This document shows, one piece after another, positions 34,392 through 42,523 of a DNA stretch of 64,000 bases. The stretch spans positions 1 to 64,000 of the forward strand of contig JAYTTF010000035.1 of the NCBI GenBank assembly GCA_043745195.1, in the 5' to 3' direction. The position numbers and the translations under genes are program-made. Under the pieces are notes generated by a model. The model made no database searches. It was not told the origin of the DNA and saw only the letters and a list, made by a program, of their open reading frames with translations. Source of the stretch: JANXSF01 sp043745195. Lineage in GTDB: Bacteria > Acidobacteriota > Terriglobia > Bryobacterales > Bryobacteraceae. Positions within the stretch are counted from its first letter, which is position 1. Each line of letters begins with the position of its first letter.

Positions 34392-35275
34392 TCCATACAC
34401 GCAGAATGTTTCTTGCGTCAGCAGCAGCCCTACCTCTTGCGGCTGCAAAGTTTTCCAAACCCATCGGCGTCCAGTTATATACAGTTCGAAACGTTTATCC
34501 CAAGGACGCTCGGAACACCATTGAAGCCATCGCCAAGATTGGCTACAAGGAAGTGGAGACCTTGCGGCCCACGCTGGAAACGGCGCTTCCCTTGCTGAAG
34601 GAATTCGGTCTCAAGCCAGTCAGCGGACACTATGAGACACCCTTTGTCACAGGAAATTGGGAAGCATGGAAGGGCGCGTTCCCCCAAGGCAAGCCGGCCA
34701 ATCTGGATTGGAATAAGCTTTGCGATGTGGCTGCCAAGGCTGGCCAAAAATACATGGTGATTCCTTATGTTCAACCCGGCGAACGCGGCAAAACCCTCGA
34801 TTCCTACAAAGTCTTTGCCGATCAATTGAACAAAGCAGGGGCTGCCACTAAGGCGGTGGGTTTGCAAATGGCCTACCATCACCATGCCTTCGAATTTGCA
34901 ACCTTAGAAGGTACGCGGATCATTGATTTGCTTCTGGAGCGAACTGACCCCAAGTTGATGCAACTGGAAATGGACGTATTCTGGGTGTCCATTGCCGGCG
35001 AAGATCCGGTGGCGCTTCTGAAGAAATGGAAAGGACGAGTGGCTCTAATTCACTTGAAGGACAAAGATGCTGCAGCTCCTAAAATGTTCGGGGAAGGCGT
35101 TCCCCCCGGCGCGTTTAAAGAAGTTGGCTACGGTACCCTGGATTTCAAAGCGATTCTAAAAACAGCGCAGAGTACTGGCGTGAAGCACTTCTTTGTGGAG
35201 CAGGATCAGACTCCCGCAAATCCATTGGAGAGCCTACGCAAAAGTTACGAAAAGCTCCGATCCATGGACCTCTAA
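34388..35275 (+). CDS. Exported sugar phosphate isomerase/epimerase-like TIM-barrel protein
   Basis: A xylose-isomerase-like barrel of 295 residues with a Tat-type leader (THTRRMFLASAAALPLAAAKF in essence, RR near residue 5). Typical features include IGVQLYTVRN at strand 1, YHHHAFEF and LEMDVFWVSIAG for metal binding and ALIHLKDKD. ATG 34388 overlaps the DUF2339 stop by four bases and gives the signal peptide directly. The substrate is unknown; homologues in Acidobacteria and Planctomycetes are often found in sugar-use loci. Confidence 0.88.
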   Translation: MIHTRRMFLASAAALPLAAAKFSKPIGVQLYTVRNVYPKDARNTIEAIAKIGYKEVETLRPTLETALPLLKEFGLKPVSGHYETPFVTGNWEAWKGAFPQGKPANLDWNKLCDVAAKAGQKYMVIPYVQPGERGKTLDSYKVFADQLNKAGAATKAVGLQMAYHHHAFEFATLEGTRIIDLLLERTDPKLMQLEMDVFWVSIAGEDPVALLKKWKGRVALIHLKDKDAAAPKMFGEGVPPGAFKEVGYGTLDFKAILKTAQSTGVKHFFVEQDQTPANPLESLRKSYEKLRSMDL

Positions 35276-35283
35276 CCGGGAAG

Positions 35284-36195
35284 TCAGTTTGCCGTTGGCA
35301 GTTGCTCCGCGTGATCCACAACAAACACCCGAGCTACGGTTTGGTCTGAAGGAACCAGTTTCAATCCGAGTTGCGATTGCAGAGCTTCAAACAAGGTTGG
35401 GCCGGATTCTTCACCGCGCTTCGGTCCAAGTCCCCCTGCTCCAGCCGGGCCTCCACCGCCGTGGTCCCCATGTCCTGCACCGCTACCCTCGGCGTGGTTG
35501 CCACCAGACTGCGACGCATTGCCGGTCCAGTTAAGAACAACATCATATTTTCCTGGAAGCTTGGTCTGATCTTCCACTGGCAAACTAAGTTGGTCCGAAA
35601 GAAGTTGGGCCAATTCATCAGCGGTTTTATGATCGCCCCGAAAGGTTGCCGATCCACCAAAAGCCACTAGACCCTCATGTGTGTGTGCTTGCCCTTGCCC
35701 AAACCCACGCTGTCCATTCGAGGCCGCCGGCGGTGGCACGGCACTCTCCTTCGATTCCTTAAGTTTCGATCCGTTCTTGGCGACAACCAGATGATACCCA
35801 CGAACGGTTTTGTCTTTGTAGTGGTAAGTGAGGCCGAACCGCTCTTTCAGTAGGTTCTGCAGCATTGCCCGAAAATCCTGTGGACTTGCCCCTGCTGGAA
35901 GTTTAGCCATAACCTCAAACGTGTTGTTTCCTAGCGACGAGTTCACAGGAAACTGATAGTTCTGAAGATCGAATGCCTTTTTGATCAATGTGGCAAGTGT
36001 GCAATCTGTACATCGGAACAAGCCGGGATTAGTCAAATCGGGTCCGGCACTATTGGAATTCGATGGAAAGTGAAATCCCACGCGTGGAGCATTCACTCGG
36101 ATCGACGCAACATCGAATTCCAACTTTGAACGATCTCCCGTTGTTTGCCCGAAACCCACTGCCAGGAATGCAAACCATACCATTACTATTCTCAT
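35284..36195 (-). CDS. TIGR03435-family secreted protein
   Basis: About 303 residues from ATG 36195 (GAGG six bases upstream). The N-terminal RIVMVWFAFLAVGFGQ is a signal peptide; FDVASIRVN starts the conserved domain, followed by FRAMLQNLLKERFGLTYH and GYHLVVAKNGSKLKES, the landmarks of TIGR03435, a family best known from many copies in Solibacter. A Gly/His-rich insert (GNHAEGSGAGHGDHGGGG) precedes the C-terminal VFVVDHAEQLPTAN. Function is unknown. Six bases downstream of the aquaporin reading frame, on the same strand. Confidence 0.92.
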   Translation of the reverse strand: MRIVMVWFAFLAVGFGQTTGDRSKLEFDVASIRVNAPRVGFHFPSNSNSAGPDLTNPGLFRCTDCTLATLIKKAFDLQNYQFPVNSSLGNNTFEVMAKLPAGASPQDFRAMLQNLLKERFGLTYHYKDKTVRGYHLVVAKNGSKLKESKESAVPPPAASNGQRGFGQGQAHTHEGLVAFGGSATFRGDHKTADELAQLLSDQLSLPVEDQTKLPGKYDVVLNWTGNASQSGGNHAEGSGAGHGDHGGGGPAGAGGLGPKRGEESGPTLFEALQSQLGLKLVPSDQTVARVFVVDHAEQLPTAN

Positions 36196-36219
36196 AGCAC
36201 ACCTCTTCGACATTGTATC

Positions 36220-36996
36220 CTAAGCTTGTTTTTCCGGAAGAAACCTGCGAATTCCGAAATCGTATACTGCCGCACCAATCAGGCCCCCAAGAATGGGTCC
36301 GACAATGGGAATCCAAAATACACCACTACCATCAGTAAGTCCGTTGTTCTTGAATCCGGCAACCACTGTGAATAATCGCGGCCCTAAATCTCTAGCCGGG
36401 TTGATCGCATAGCCGTGCATGGCTCCCTGGCTCATTCCAACAGCTACAACAATCATGCCTACAACGACTGGGGCCAAATTGGCCATCGGAGATTGATTTC
36501 GTTCGTCAGTGACCGCCAAAATTAAGAAAAGTAGCAGAGCCGTGCCCAACACCTGATCTACAAAGCCCGCCGCAGGTTGATTCGGGAAGGCAGGGAAGGT
36601 GCTGAATATGCCTGCAGTCTTTTCAAGATTTGGATCAAACTTATGAAATGCAGGTAGATAATTTGCAAAAATCAGCGCTGCCCCGAAAAATCCACCAGCT
36701 ACTTGCGCCAAAATATATGGAGCAACTTTGCTCCATGAAAAGCCCCTAAACACCGCTAGCGCGATCGTAACTGCCGGATTCAAATGCGCCCCACTGGTTT
36801 TACCGGATACATAGCAACCAAGAGTGACAGCCAAGCCCCAAGCCAGCGTAATGTTGGTGTAGCCACCATTTACGATTTCCCCTGGGATCCCAGTGCCGAA
36901 GAGCACAACCATGGCCACAACTCCCAACCCAATGGTGATCAGTACCAAAGTACCCAAAAACTCTGAAAGCATTTCCCCGATTAAGTTTGTGCGCAT
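36220..36996 (-). CDS. MIP-family channel, glycerol facilitator type
   Basis: Six-helix aquaglyceroporin of 258 residues. Both NPA boxes are present: SGAHLNPAVTIA and GYAINPARDLGPRL. The aspartate directly after the second NPAR and the longer loop between helices 3 and 4 favour the GlpF (glycerol) group over water-only channels. It precedes the TIGR03435 gene with a gap of about 24 bases, so they may share a transcript. No glycerol kinase is nearby. Confidence 0.92.
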   Translation of the reverse strand: MRTNLIGEMLSEFLGTLVLITIGLGVVAMVVLFGTGIPGEIVNGGYTNITLAWGLAVTLGCYVSGKTSGAHLNPAVTIALAVFRGFSWSKVAPYILAQVAGGFFGAALIFANYLPAFHKFDPNLEKTAGIFSTFPAFPNQPAAGFVDQVLGTALLLFLILAVTDERNQSPMANLAPVVVGMIVVAVGMSQGAMHGYAINPARDLGPRLFTVVAGFKNNGLTDGSGVFWIPIVGPILGGLIGAAVYDFGIRRFLPEKQA

Positions 36997-37083
36997 TGAC
37001 TCAGGATTCTACCAGATTTTGTGGGCGCTTGGGTGCTAATTTGTGTGGGTGTTCCGACCAAGAAGAAAGTTGCCGTAAGCAAT

Positions 37084-37109
37084 AAAAAAGGCGGCACCTT
37101 CGTGCCGCC
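37084..37109 (-). terminator. Rho-independent terminator of the coiled-coil gene
   Basis: On the minus strand GGCGGCAC, a four-base loop and GTGCCGCC form a perfect eight-pair stem followed immediately by six T. It lies just downstream of the stop at 37131. Confidence 0.9.
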
Positions 37110-37130
37110 CAGTAATCTGAAAACATTCCA

Positions 37131-38027
37131 CTACTTTCTGGAGATTTCAACTTTAGGAGTAGACAGATATCCTTTGATCACATCGTTGCTCACCTGATTA
37201 ACCACAATCTCAAACGGTTGCCGCGCTCTCGATGCGACGTAGAACTGCACAGGCTCATTGGCTGTCTTGTCCTTTTTCTCCACTCGCTTATCGTCAGCTA
37301 CCACATCCATGGTGTAACGATTACGCTTAGGGTCAGCCTTTTTCAAAGCAACAACCACTCCGCCAATCTTTAACGGGCCAGCTTGCTTTGTCAGGTTGAA
37401 CTCGTAAATGTTACGGTCTCCCAGTTCGCGCAAAGCTTGGATTTCCGTGGAATTGGTTGCCACCAAACCACTCATTACGCCCATGTCACCACGAACCCTC
37501 TGCAAGTCTGCCAACGTCTTTTCAATTTCGGTTTTGGCATTCGCAACTTCCGACTTTACCGCACCCACTTCAGTGGTAATACCGGTAAGACGATTCGAGG
37601 TGTCGGTGGAACTAACGGTAACGTTCTCCTGCACCTTGTTAATTTCGGCAGAGATTTTTTCTCTTGCCTCCTGCTGATCTTTTTCCCACTTGCCTGCTAA
37701 CAAATCAGCATGGCGTTTGGAGGCGAACTGCGCCTTAGCCAGATTCATGCTCGATTCCTTGCGTGACGTTGCCAACTCATCATTCACTCTGCTCAAGGAT
37801 TTTTTCAATTCGCCATCACTGGTGGAGACACTAGTTCGTAGAGAACCAATTTCCTGCTTATATTCACCAATCTGTTGCTGATAGGTCGAGATATCGTGCT
37901 GCAAACGATTCGTCTGGTTGGCTTGGTAGGCAGAAAAACCGCCGACAGCCAAAACACCTAAACCCAAAATCGCAGTCCAAGTAGAACCACTCTTGTTCAC
38001 ATTACCGCTGTTTTCAGTCTGTTGCAT
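37131..38027 (-). CDS. Single-pass membrane protein with long coiled coil
   Basis: A protein of 298 residues: a short polar N-terminus, one membrane helix (WTAILGLGVLAVGGFSAY), a long coiled coil from about residue 38 to 200 (heptad-rich, e.g. LKKSLSRVNDELATSRKESS and VKSEVANAKTEIEKTLADL), then a C-terminal beta-rich domain (NIYEFNLTKQAGPLKIGG ... YTMDVVADDKRVEKK). No named family is recognised. It is monocistronic, with its own terminator. Probably a structural envelope protein; that is inference. Confidence 0.8.
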   Translation of the reverse strand: MQQTENSGNVNKSGSTWTAILGLGVLAVGGFSAYQANQTNRLQHDISTYQQQIGEYKQEIGSLRTSVSTSDGELKKSLSRVNDELATSRKESSMNLAKAQFASKRHADLLAGKWEKDQQEAREKISAEINKVQENVTVSSTDTSNRLTGITTEVGAVKSEVANAKTEIEKTLADLQRVRGDMGVMSGLVATNSTEIQALRELGDRNIYEFNLTKQAGPLKIGGVVVALKKADPKRNRYTMDVVADDKRVEKKDKTANEPVQFYVASRARQPFEIVVNQVSNDVIKGYLSTPKVEISRK

Positions 38028-38164
38028 TTATCGAACCTCTGCAAATAAGTAATGCACGGTAGATGCCAAACCGGCGGTTCTTGCAGAATCATTGAGTTGC
38101 AAGATTGGTCCGTCTTTTTCAAGCATTATTTACGAAGGGACCCTCGCAATGACGTAAAAATTTC

Positions 38165-38170
38165 TATAAT
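38165..38170 (+). promoter_or_regulatory. Possible -10 box of the cyclase-family gene
   Basis: A perfect TATAAT lies 12 bases before ATG 38183. No good -35 box stands at the usual distance and no ribosome binding site is visible, so the transcript would be leaderless or nearly so. Confidence 0.3.
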
Positions 38171-38182
38171 CGAAGCTGCACT

Positions 38183-39160
38183 ATGAAACTAAACCTTACT
38201 CTCCTTGTTCTTCTTTGCCTGCCAGCAGCCCAGTTTGCTAGCGCTCAGGCTTCTCACAAAACCACGAAGGCTGACGTGGATCGCTTAATGAAAGATCTTT
38301 CCAATTGGGGACGTTGGGGTAAGGACGACCAGTTGGGCACGTACAATCTAATCACTCCAGCAAAACGAAAGGAGGCTGCCGGCTTGGTTAAGGAAGGGAT
38401 TTCTGTTTCCCTTGCCCATGACGTAGAAAAGGTGGCCGGCCCGGACAATAACAATCCTTTTAAGCACACTATTGAGGATGCAGGTCCTTATGCCAACGAA
38501 TATTATTTAGATTCCTACTCGGTGAACTACCACGGCTTCGCGCACACCCATATGGATTCACTGTGCCATATGTTCCACGACGGCTTAATGTACAACGGCT
38601 TTTCCACTAAAGAACTAAACAAAAGTGGCGCTCAAAAATTAGCCATCACAGGATTCAAGAATGGAATTCTGTCACGAGCCATCCTAATGGATATTCCGAA
38701 ATTAAAGGGAGTTCCCTTCCTCGCCGCAGGCACTGCAATCTATCCGGAGGATTTGGATGCGTGGGAAAAGAAAGCTGGAGTAAAGGTTCGTTCAGGGGAT
38801 GTGGTGCTGATTTACACAGGCCGTTGGGCTGCGCGCAAGAAAAATGGAGCGTGGGAGATCGGCAAAAATGCTGCTGGGCTGCATGCCTCCTGCGCAAAGT
38901 GGCTGAAGCAACGCGATGTGGCTATTCTTGGTTCCGATGGGGCATCTGACGTTCTACCTTCACAAGTGGCAGGGGTATCACAGCCGATTCACCAATTGAT
39001 ACTGATTGCCATGGGAATGCCGATTCTTGACAATTTGGATATGGAAGCATTAAGCGCCATGGCCGCTAAGTTGAATCGTTACGATTTTATGCTTTCCGCA
39101 TCGCCATTGGCGGTTGCTGGTGGCACGGGTTCTCCGTTGAATCCAATTGCAACGTTCTAG
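38183..39160 (+). CDS. Exported cyclase-family metal-dependent hydrolase (KynB-like fold)
   Basis: A protein of 325 residues with a clear Sec signal peptide (LTLLVLLCLPAAQFASAQA). The metal site of the family is seen as HGFAHTHMDSLCHMFHDG, where HTHMD corresponds to the usual HxGTHxD. Members include arylformamidase and isatin hydrolase, which open amide rings. WGRWGKDDQLGTYNLITP near the start is typical of the long subgroup. The substrate is unknown. The ferrochelatase gene follows after 40 bases. Confidence 0.85.
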   Translation: MKLNLTLLVLLCLPAAQFASAQASHKTTKADVDRLMKDLSNWGRWGKDDQLGTYNLITPAKRKEAAGLVKEGISVSLAHDVEKVAGPDNNNPFKHTIEDAGPYANEYYLDSYSVNYHGFAHTHMDSLCHMFHDGLMYNGFSTKELNKSGAQKLAITGFKNGILSRAILMDIPKLKGVPFLAAGTAIYPEDLDAWEKKAGVKVRSGDVVLIYTGRWAARKKNGAWEIGKNAAGLHASCAKWLKQRDVAILGSDGASDVLPSQVAGVSQPIHQLILIAMGMPILDNLDMEALSAMAAKLNRYDFMLSASPLAVAGGTGSPLNPIATF

Positions 39161-39200
39161 TATTTAGACCCAAGCGCAAAAAATCGGCATCTAATATTCA

Positions 39201-40223
39201 ATGAAAGAAGCTATCCTCGTAGTCTCATTCGGTGGTCCGGAATCAGAAGCCGATGTAATGCCCTTTTTAGAAAATGTGCTGCGCGGCAGAAACGTCCCTC
39301 AGGAACGAATGCTTGAAGTGGCCCAGCACTACATGCACTTTGACGGAAAGAGTCCTATCAATGACCACAACCGCGAGTTGATTGGGCTACTGGAAGCTTT
39401 ACTCAAGGAGCAGGGGCCGCATATTCCTGTCTACTGGGGGAACCGTAACTGGCATCCGATGCTTCCCGATACGGTTCGTCAAATGGCTAACGACGGAATT
39501 GGTAAAGCTTATGCATTTGTAACGTCAGCATACAGTTCGTATTCGGGATGCCGGCAATATCGCGAGAACATTGAAGCTGCGATTAAAGAGGTTGGTGTAG
39601 GTGCCCCGGAAATTGTGAAGCTCCGCCACTTTTACAATCACCCTGGATTTATCGATCCTGTAGTCGAAGGCGTCATCGAAGGCTTTTCGCAAATTCCTGA
39701 CGATCGCCGCGAAAAAGCGGTTTTGTTATTTACCGCCCACAGCGTTCCTATTTCCATGGCTGAAGGATCGCGATACGTTGAGCAATTGAACGATGGGTGC
39801 AAGATCGTGGCGGCGAAAGCCAACCGGACAAAGTACAAGTTGGTTTATCAGAGCCGCAGTGGTCCTCCAGGACAGCCTTGGCTTGAACCAGATGTGTTGT
39901 CCTACATCAAACAATTGCACGCCGAAGGTGTGGTGGATGTTGTTGTTTCTCCCATTGGGTTCTGTTCCGACCACATGGAAGTTCTGTTCGATCTGGATGT
40001 GGAAGCCAAGGAATTAGCATCGGAGTTGGGAATGAACCTGATCCGTACCAAGACGGCTGGGTCTGACCTGCGCCTGGTCCAAATGATTCGCGATTTAGTC
40101 GAAGAAAGAAGAAATCCGGAACTTCTGCGCATCGCTATTGGGGATTTAGGAGTAAGCCCTGACATCTGTCCGGTGGGATGTTGCCCGGCACCACAACGTC
40201 CATTGGCAAGACCCTCACATTAG
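39201..40223 (+). CDS. hemH: Ferrochelatase, probably coproporphyrin III-type (CpfC)
   Basis: Inserts iron into porphyrin. The 340 residues contain the catalytic histidine in LLFTAHSVPIS and the conserved VSPIGFCSDHMEVLFDLDVEA block. The C-terminus ends in PDICPVGCCPAP, a cysteine cluster that could hold the [2Fe-2S] centre known from some ferrochelatases. Because HemQ is encoded at 31239-32045, the natural substrate is likely coproporphyrin III rather than protoporphyrin IX; this is inferred from pathway logic. The 3' end overlaps the convergent esterase gene by nine bases. Confidence 0.9.
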   Translation: MKEAILVVSFGGPESEADVMPFLENVLRGRNVPQERMLEVAQHYMHFDGKSPINDHNRELIGLLEALLKEQGPHIPVYWGNRNWHPMLPDTVRQMANDGIGKAYAFVTSAYSSYSGCRQYRENIEAAIKEVGVGAPEIVKLRHFYNHPGFIDPVVEGVIEGFSQIPDDRREKAVLLFTAHSVPISMAEGSRYVEQLNDGCKIVAAKANRTKYKLVYQSRSGPPGQPWLEPDVLSYIKQLHAEGVVDVVVSPIGFCSDHMEVLFDLDVEAKELASELGMNLIRTKTAGSDLRLVQMIRDLVEERRNPELLRIAIGDLGVSPDICPVGCCPAPQRPLARPSH

Positions 40224-42353
40224 GGAAAATTTGCGCAAAGTGTCAATATTCCACTGCGCTTGATCCATCACTTCCAGGTTGGAGTTTCGTTCATACATTT
40301 TGCGGACAGTTGCCAGATCCAACCGGCGACCTCCACCATCAAGCATGCCTGATAAAACCACTTTGCGCTTGCCCAAAGTTGAAGTAACTTCGGGTAAATC
40401 CATCTGATTGCAGATGTTTGGAATGAAATTAGCAAAAGGATGGCCGAAGTTCTCTATTTCAATCAAGGAACGGTAGTGAGCCAACCCTCCGGATAAATAG
40501 AGCTTCTGTATGGCGGGTTCCAAGGCTGCTGCAAATTGGGCAGGAATAGTAAGCTTGCCCTGAGCCGCAAGAATCAGGGGTTTATGCTGAACTGGCGGAT
40601 GCAATCGAAGTGCGCGCACAACTGCCAGAACATCGTTAGTGCGCTGACCCACCAGAGGACGTCCCAGGATAAGCGAAGCCCAAGCGTAGTCCTCTTCTTC
40701 ACTATGCGTCTTTGCGTAGCGGGCATTGCCATTCCCCAGTTCTGGAGTTAAGTCTCCTATACCACGAAGATCAGGGACCGCTACTGCAAAGCCTTCAGCA
40801 GCCAAAGACTGATAGGTTTCATCCTCGTGCCATTGGCCATTGCGTCCAGACGGTTCCAGCAGCAGGATCAAAGGACGAGTAGAGTTCTTGTCAGGCGGCA
40901 GGAACAACCACATGGGCACCCACACTTTGTTTGCCGACTGCACCTCCACCGATTCAATTTCGACTCCTCGCATGGAAGGGGAGCGCTTAAATACGGTAAG
41001 ACGCTGCGGGTACTGCTTGTCCAGCCTCAGCAAGCGATCCATGGGAATTGGCGCCGACTTGGACAAAGCTTTTTGAACTAGATTAAAGGTTGTTTGACTC
41101 TTCAAAGACCGAATCACGCTTCCAGATTCCGTAGCCCATAGAGTGTCCTCAGTTTCTGGTTTGGTAACTGGCTCCTCGGTGACTTTATCCTGAACCCGGT
41201 CATGGCCTTTTAGCCAGCGGTTCATAAAGTTATAGAGAGCAACACGTGAATCGTAGGCAAGACCGTGGGGAAGCGCGGTTGTACTCCAACTCAAGTTCTC
41301 AGGCTTCCCTAGGGTCTGGTAGACTTTCTTCAACTTTTGAAATTCATCCCAACCACTTTGAATATAGTCGGGTGAATAAGTGCCAAATAAATCTTTGTCG
41401 CTGACAGAAACCAGCAGAGGCTTGGGAGCCATGGGATATAAGCAATCCCAACGATCAAATCCGGCTGGAGCGGCGTAAATCAAATTCTGTTCACCATCGT
41501 CGGTAGAACCAGGACCGTTGAATTCAGGGATTGCAAAATTTTCTGTGTTCCCGCTCAGAATTCCTGCGGCACTGATGCGATCATCCACACAGGCAAGATA
41601 CATTGAAATAGTTGCGCCGCCAGATTGACCAGTTGTGGCAATCCTACGGGTGTCAGCCAGAGGATGAGACGCCAGATAGTCCAGACCACGGACTGCATCC
41701 CATAGCTGAATCTTGGCAGCCGAACTGCCGCTGAGCAATAGCTGCTTACCCATGGCTGTGTGCTCTTCGGTGGGCGATCCAAGGCGCGAACGCTTGAACG
41801 ACGAATCAGGGTATGCGATGCGTTCCCCTTGTCCAATTGGATCGAAAACTAAAACGAGATAACCTAAACGTGCCAATCCTTGGCAGCATCGCTGGTAGGG
41901 TGCATATCCCTTGCCGGCCTGTGCGTGACCACATTGAAACAAAACGGCTGGATAGGATTTTCGGTTTCTAGCAGGAATGTAGAGATTGGCTGTGACAAAG
42001 AATCCCGGACGGCTTTCATAAACCACCTTTTGAATCTGGTAGCCTGGCCGCTCTATGGTTCCCGTAACTTTTGCGTTGAGAGGAGTCTTTTCAAAGCCAC
42101 CGCCAATCAGGCGCCAAAATGTTTGCCGAGCCCATTTCTGACGCTCAACAATGGTTTCAGGCGTAACTAACTTGGCCAGTTCGGCTTGTCGCGACTTTGC
42201 AAAGGACCAAGCCAAATCGTGCAGATAATCCGGCAGGCAGCGTGCATAGTTCCGATAGCTAACCCCAGGATAGGGTTCGCGGACGGTTTGCGCTAACGCA
42301 AGGGGTCCGCTGGCGGCCGCCGCTTTGAAAAGCGTCCGGCGCGATAGCTTCAT
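40215..42353 (-). CDS. Large exported acetyl-xylan-esterase-like alpha/beta hydrolase
   Basis: A protein of about 712 residues from ATG 42353. The leader SRRTLFKAAAASGPLALA is Tat-like. The first half is an alpha/beta hydrolase with the nucleophile in TTGQSGGATIS and FDPIGQGER before it; this resembles the acetyl xylan esterase/AXE1 group. A second hydrolase-like half follows (PLILLLEPSGRNGQWHED ... VAVPDLRGIGD), with less obvious catalytic residues. Likely action on ester groups of plant or microbial polysaccharides, in keeping with the sulfatase and other hydrolases here. It is monocistronic. Confidence 0.83.
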   Translation of the reverse strand: MKLSRRTLFKAAAASGPLALAQTVREPYPGVSYRNYARCLPDYLHDLAWSFAKSRQAELAKLVTPETIVERQKWARQTFWRLIGGGFEKTPLNAKVTGTIERPGYQIQKVVYESRPGFFVTANLYIPARNRKSYPAVLFQCGHAQAGKGYAPYQRCCQGLARLGYLVLVFDPIGQGERIAYPDSSFKRSRLGSPTEEHTAMGKQLLLSGSSAAKIQLWDAVRGLDYLASHPLADTRRIATTGQSGGATISMYLACVDDRISAAGILSGNTENFAIPEFNGPGSTDDGEQNLIYAAPAGFDRWDCLYPMAPKPLLVSVSDKDLFGTYSPDYIQSGWDEFQKLKKVYQTLGKPENLSWSTTALPHGLAYDSRVALYNFMNRWLKGHDRVQDKVTEEPVTKPETEDTLWATESGSVIRSLKSQTTFNLVQKALSKSAPIPMDRLLRLDKQYPQRLTVFKRSPSMRGVEIESVEVQSANKVWVPMWLFLPPDKNSTRPLILLLEPSGRNGQWHEDETYQSLAAEGFAVAVPDLRGIGDLTPELGNGNARYAKTHSEEEDYAWASLILGRPLVGQRTNDVLAVVRALRLHPPVQHKPLILAAQGKLTIPAQFAAALEPAIQKLYLSGGLAHYRSLIEIENFGHPFANFIPNICNQMDLPEVTSTLGKRKVVLSGMLDGGGRRLDLATVRKMYERNSNLEVMDQAQWNIDTLRKFSLM

Positions 42354-42424
42354 TGGAAAGTTCACCGCCTTATATTATCGCGTATCACGATTCGAAGGTT
42401 TCAACATTCTGCTGGGCAAACACC

Positions 42425-42457
42425 AAAAAATGCCCTCAAGGAATGAACCTTGAGGGC
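42425..42457 (-). terminator. Rho-independent terminator of the second HD-GYP/GGDEF gene
   Basis: On the minus strand GCCCTCAAGG and CCTTGAGGGC form a perfect ten-pair stem with a six-base loop, followed after one base by six T. Short T-rich sequence on the plus side may give weak termination there too. Confidence 0.9.
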
Positions 42458-42523
42458 TTGTTTACGAAGAATGGTCCAAAAGAGGAGCGCAGCATACTGA
42501 CCATTCCTTCAATAAAAATTCTC

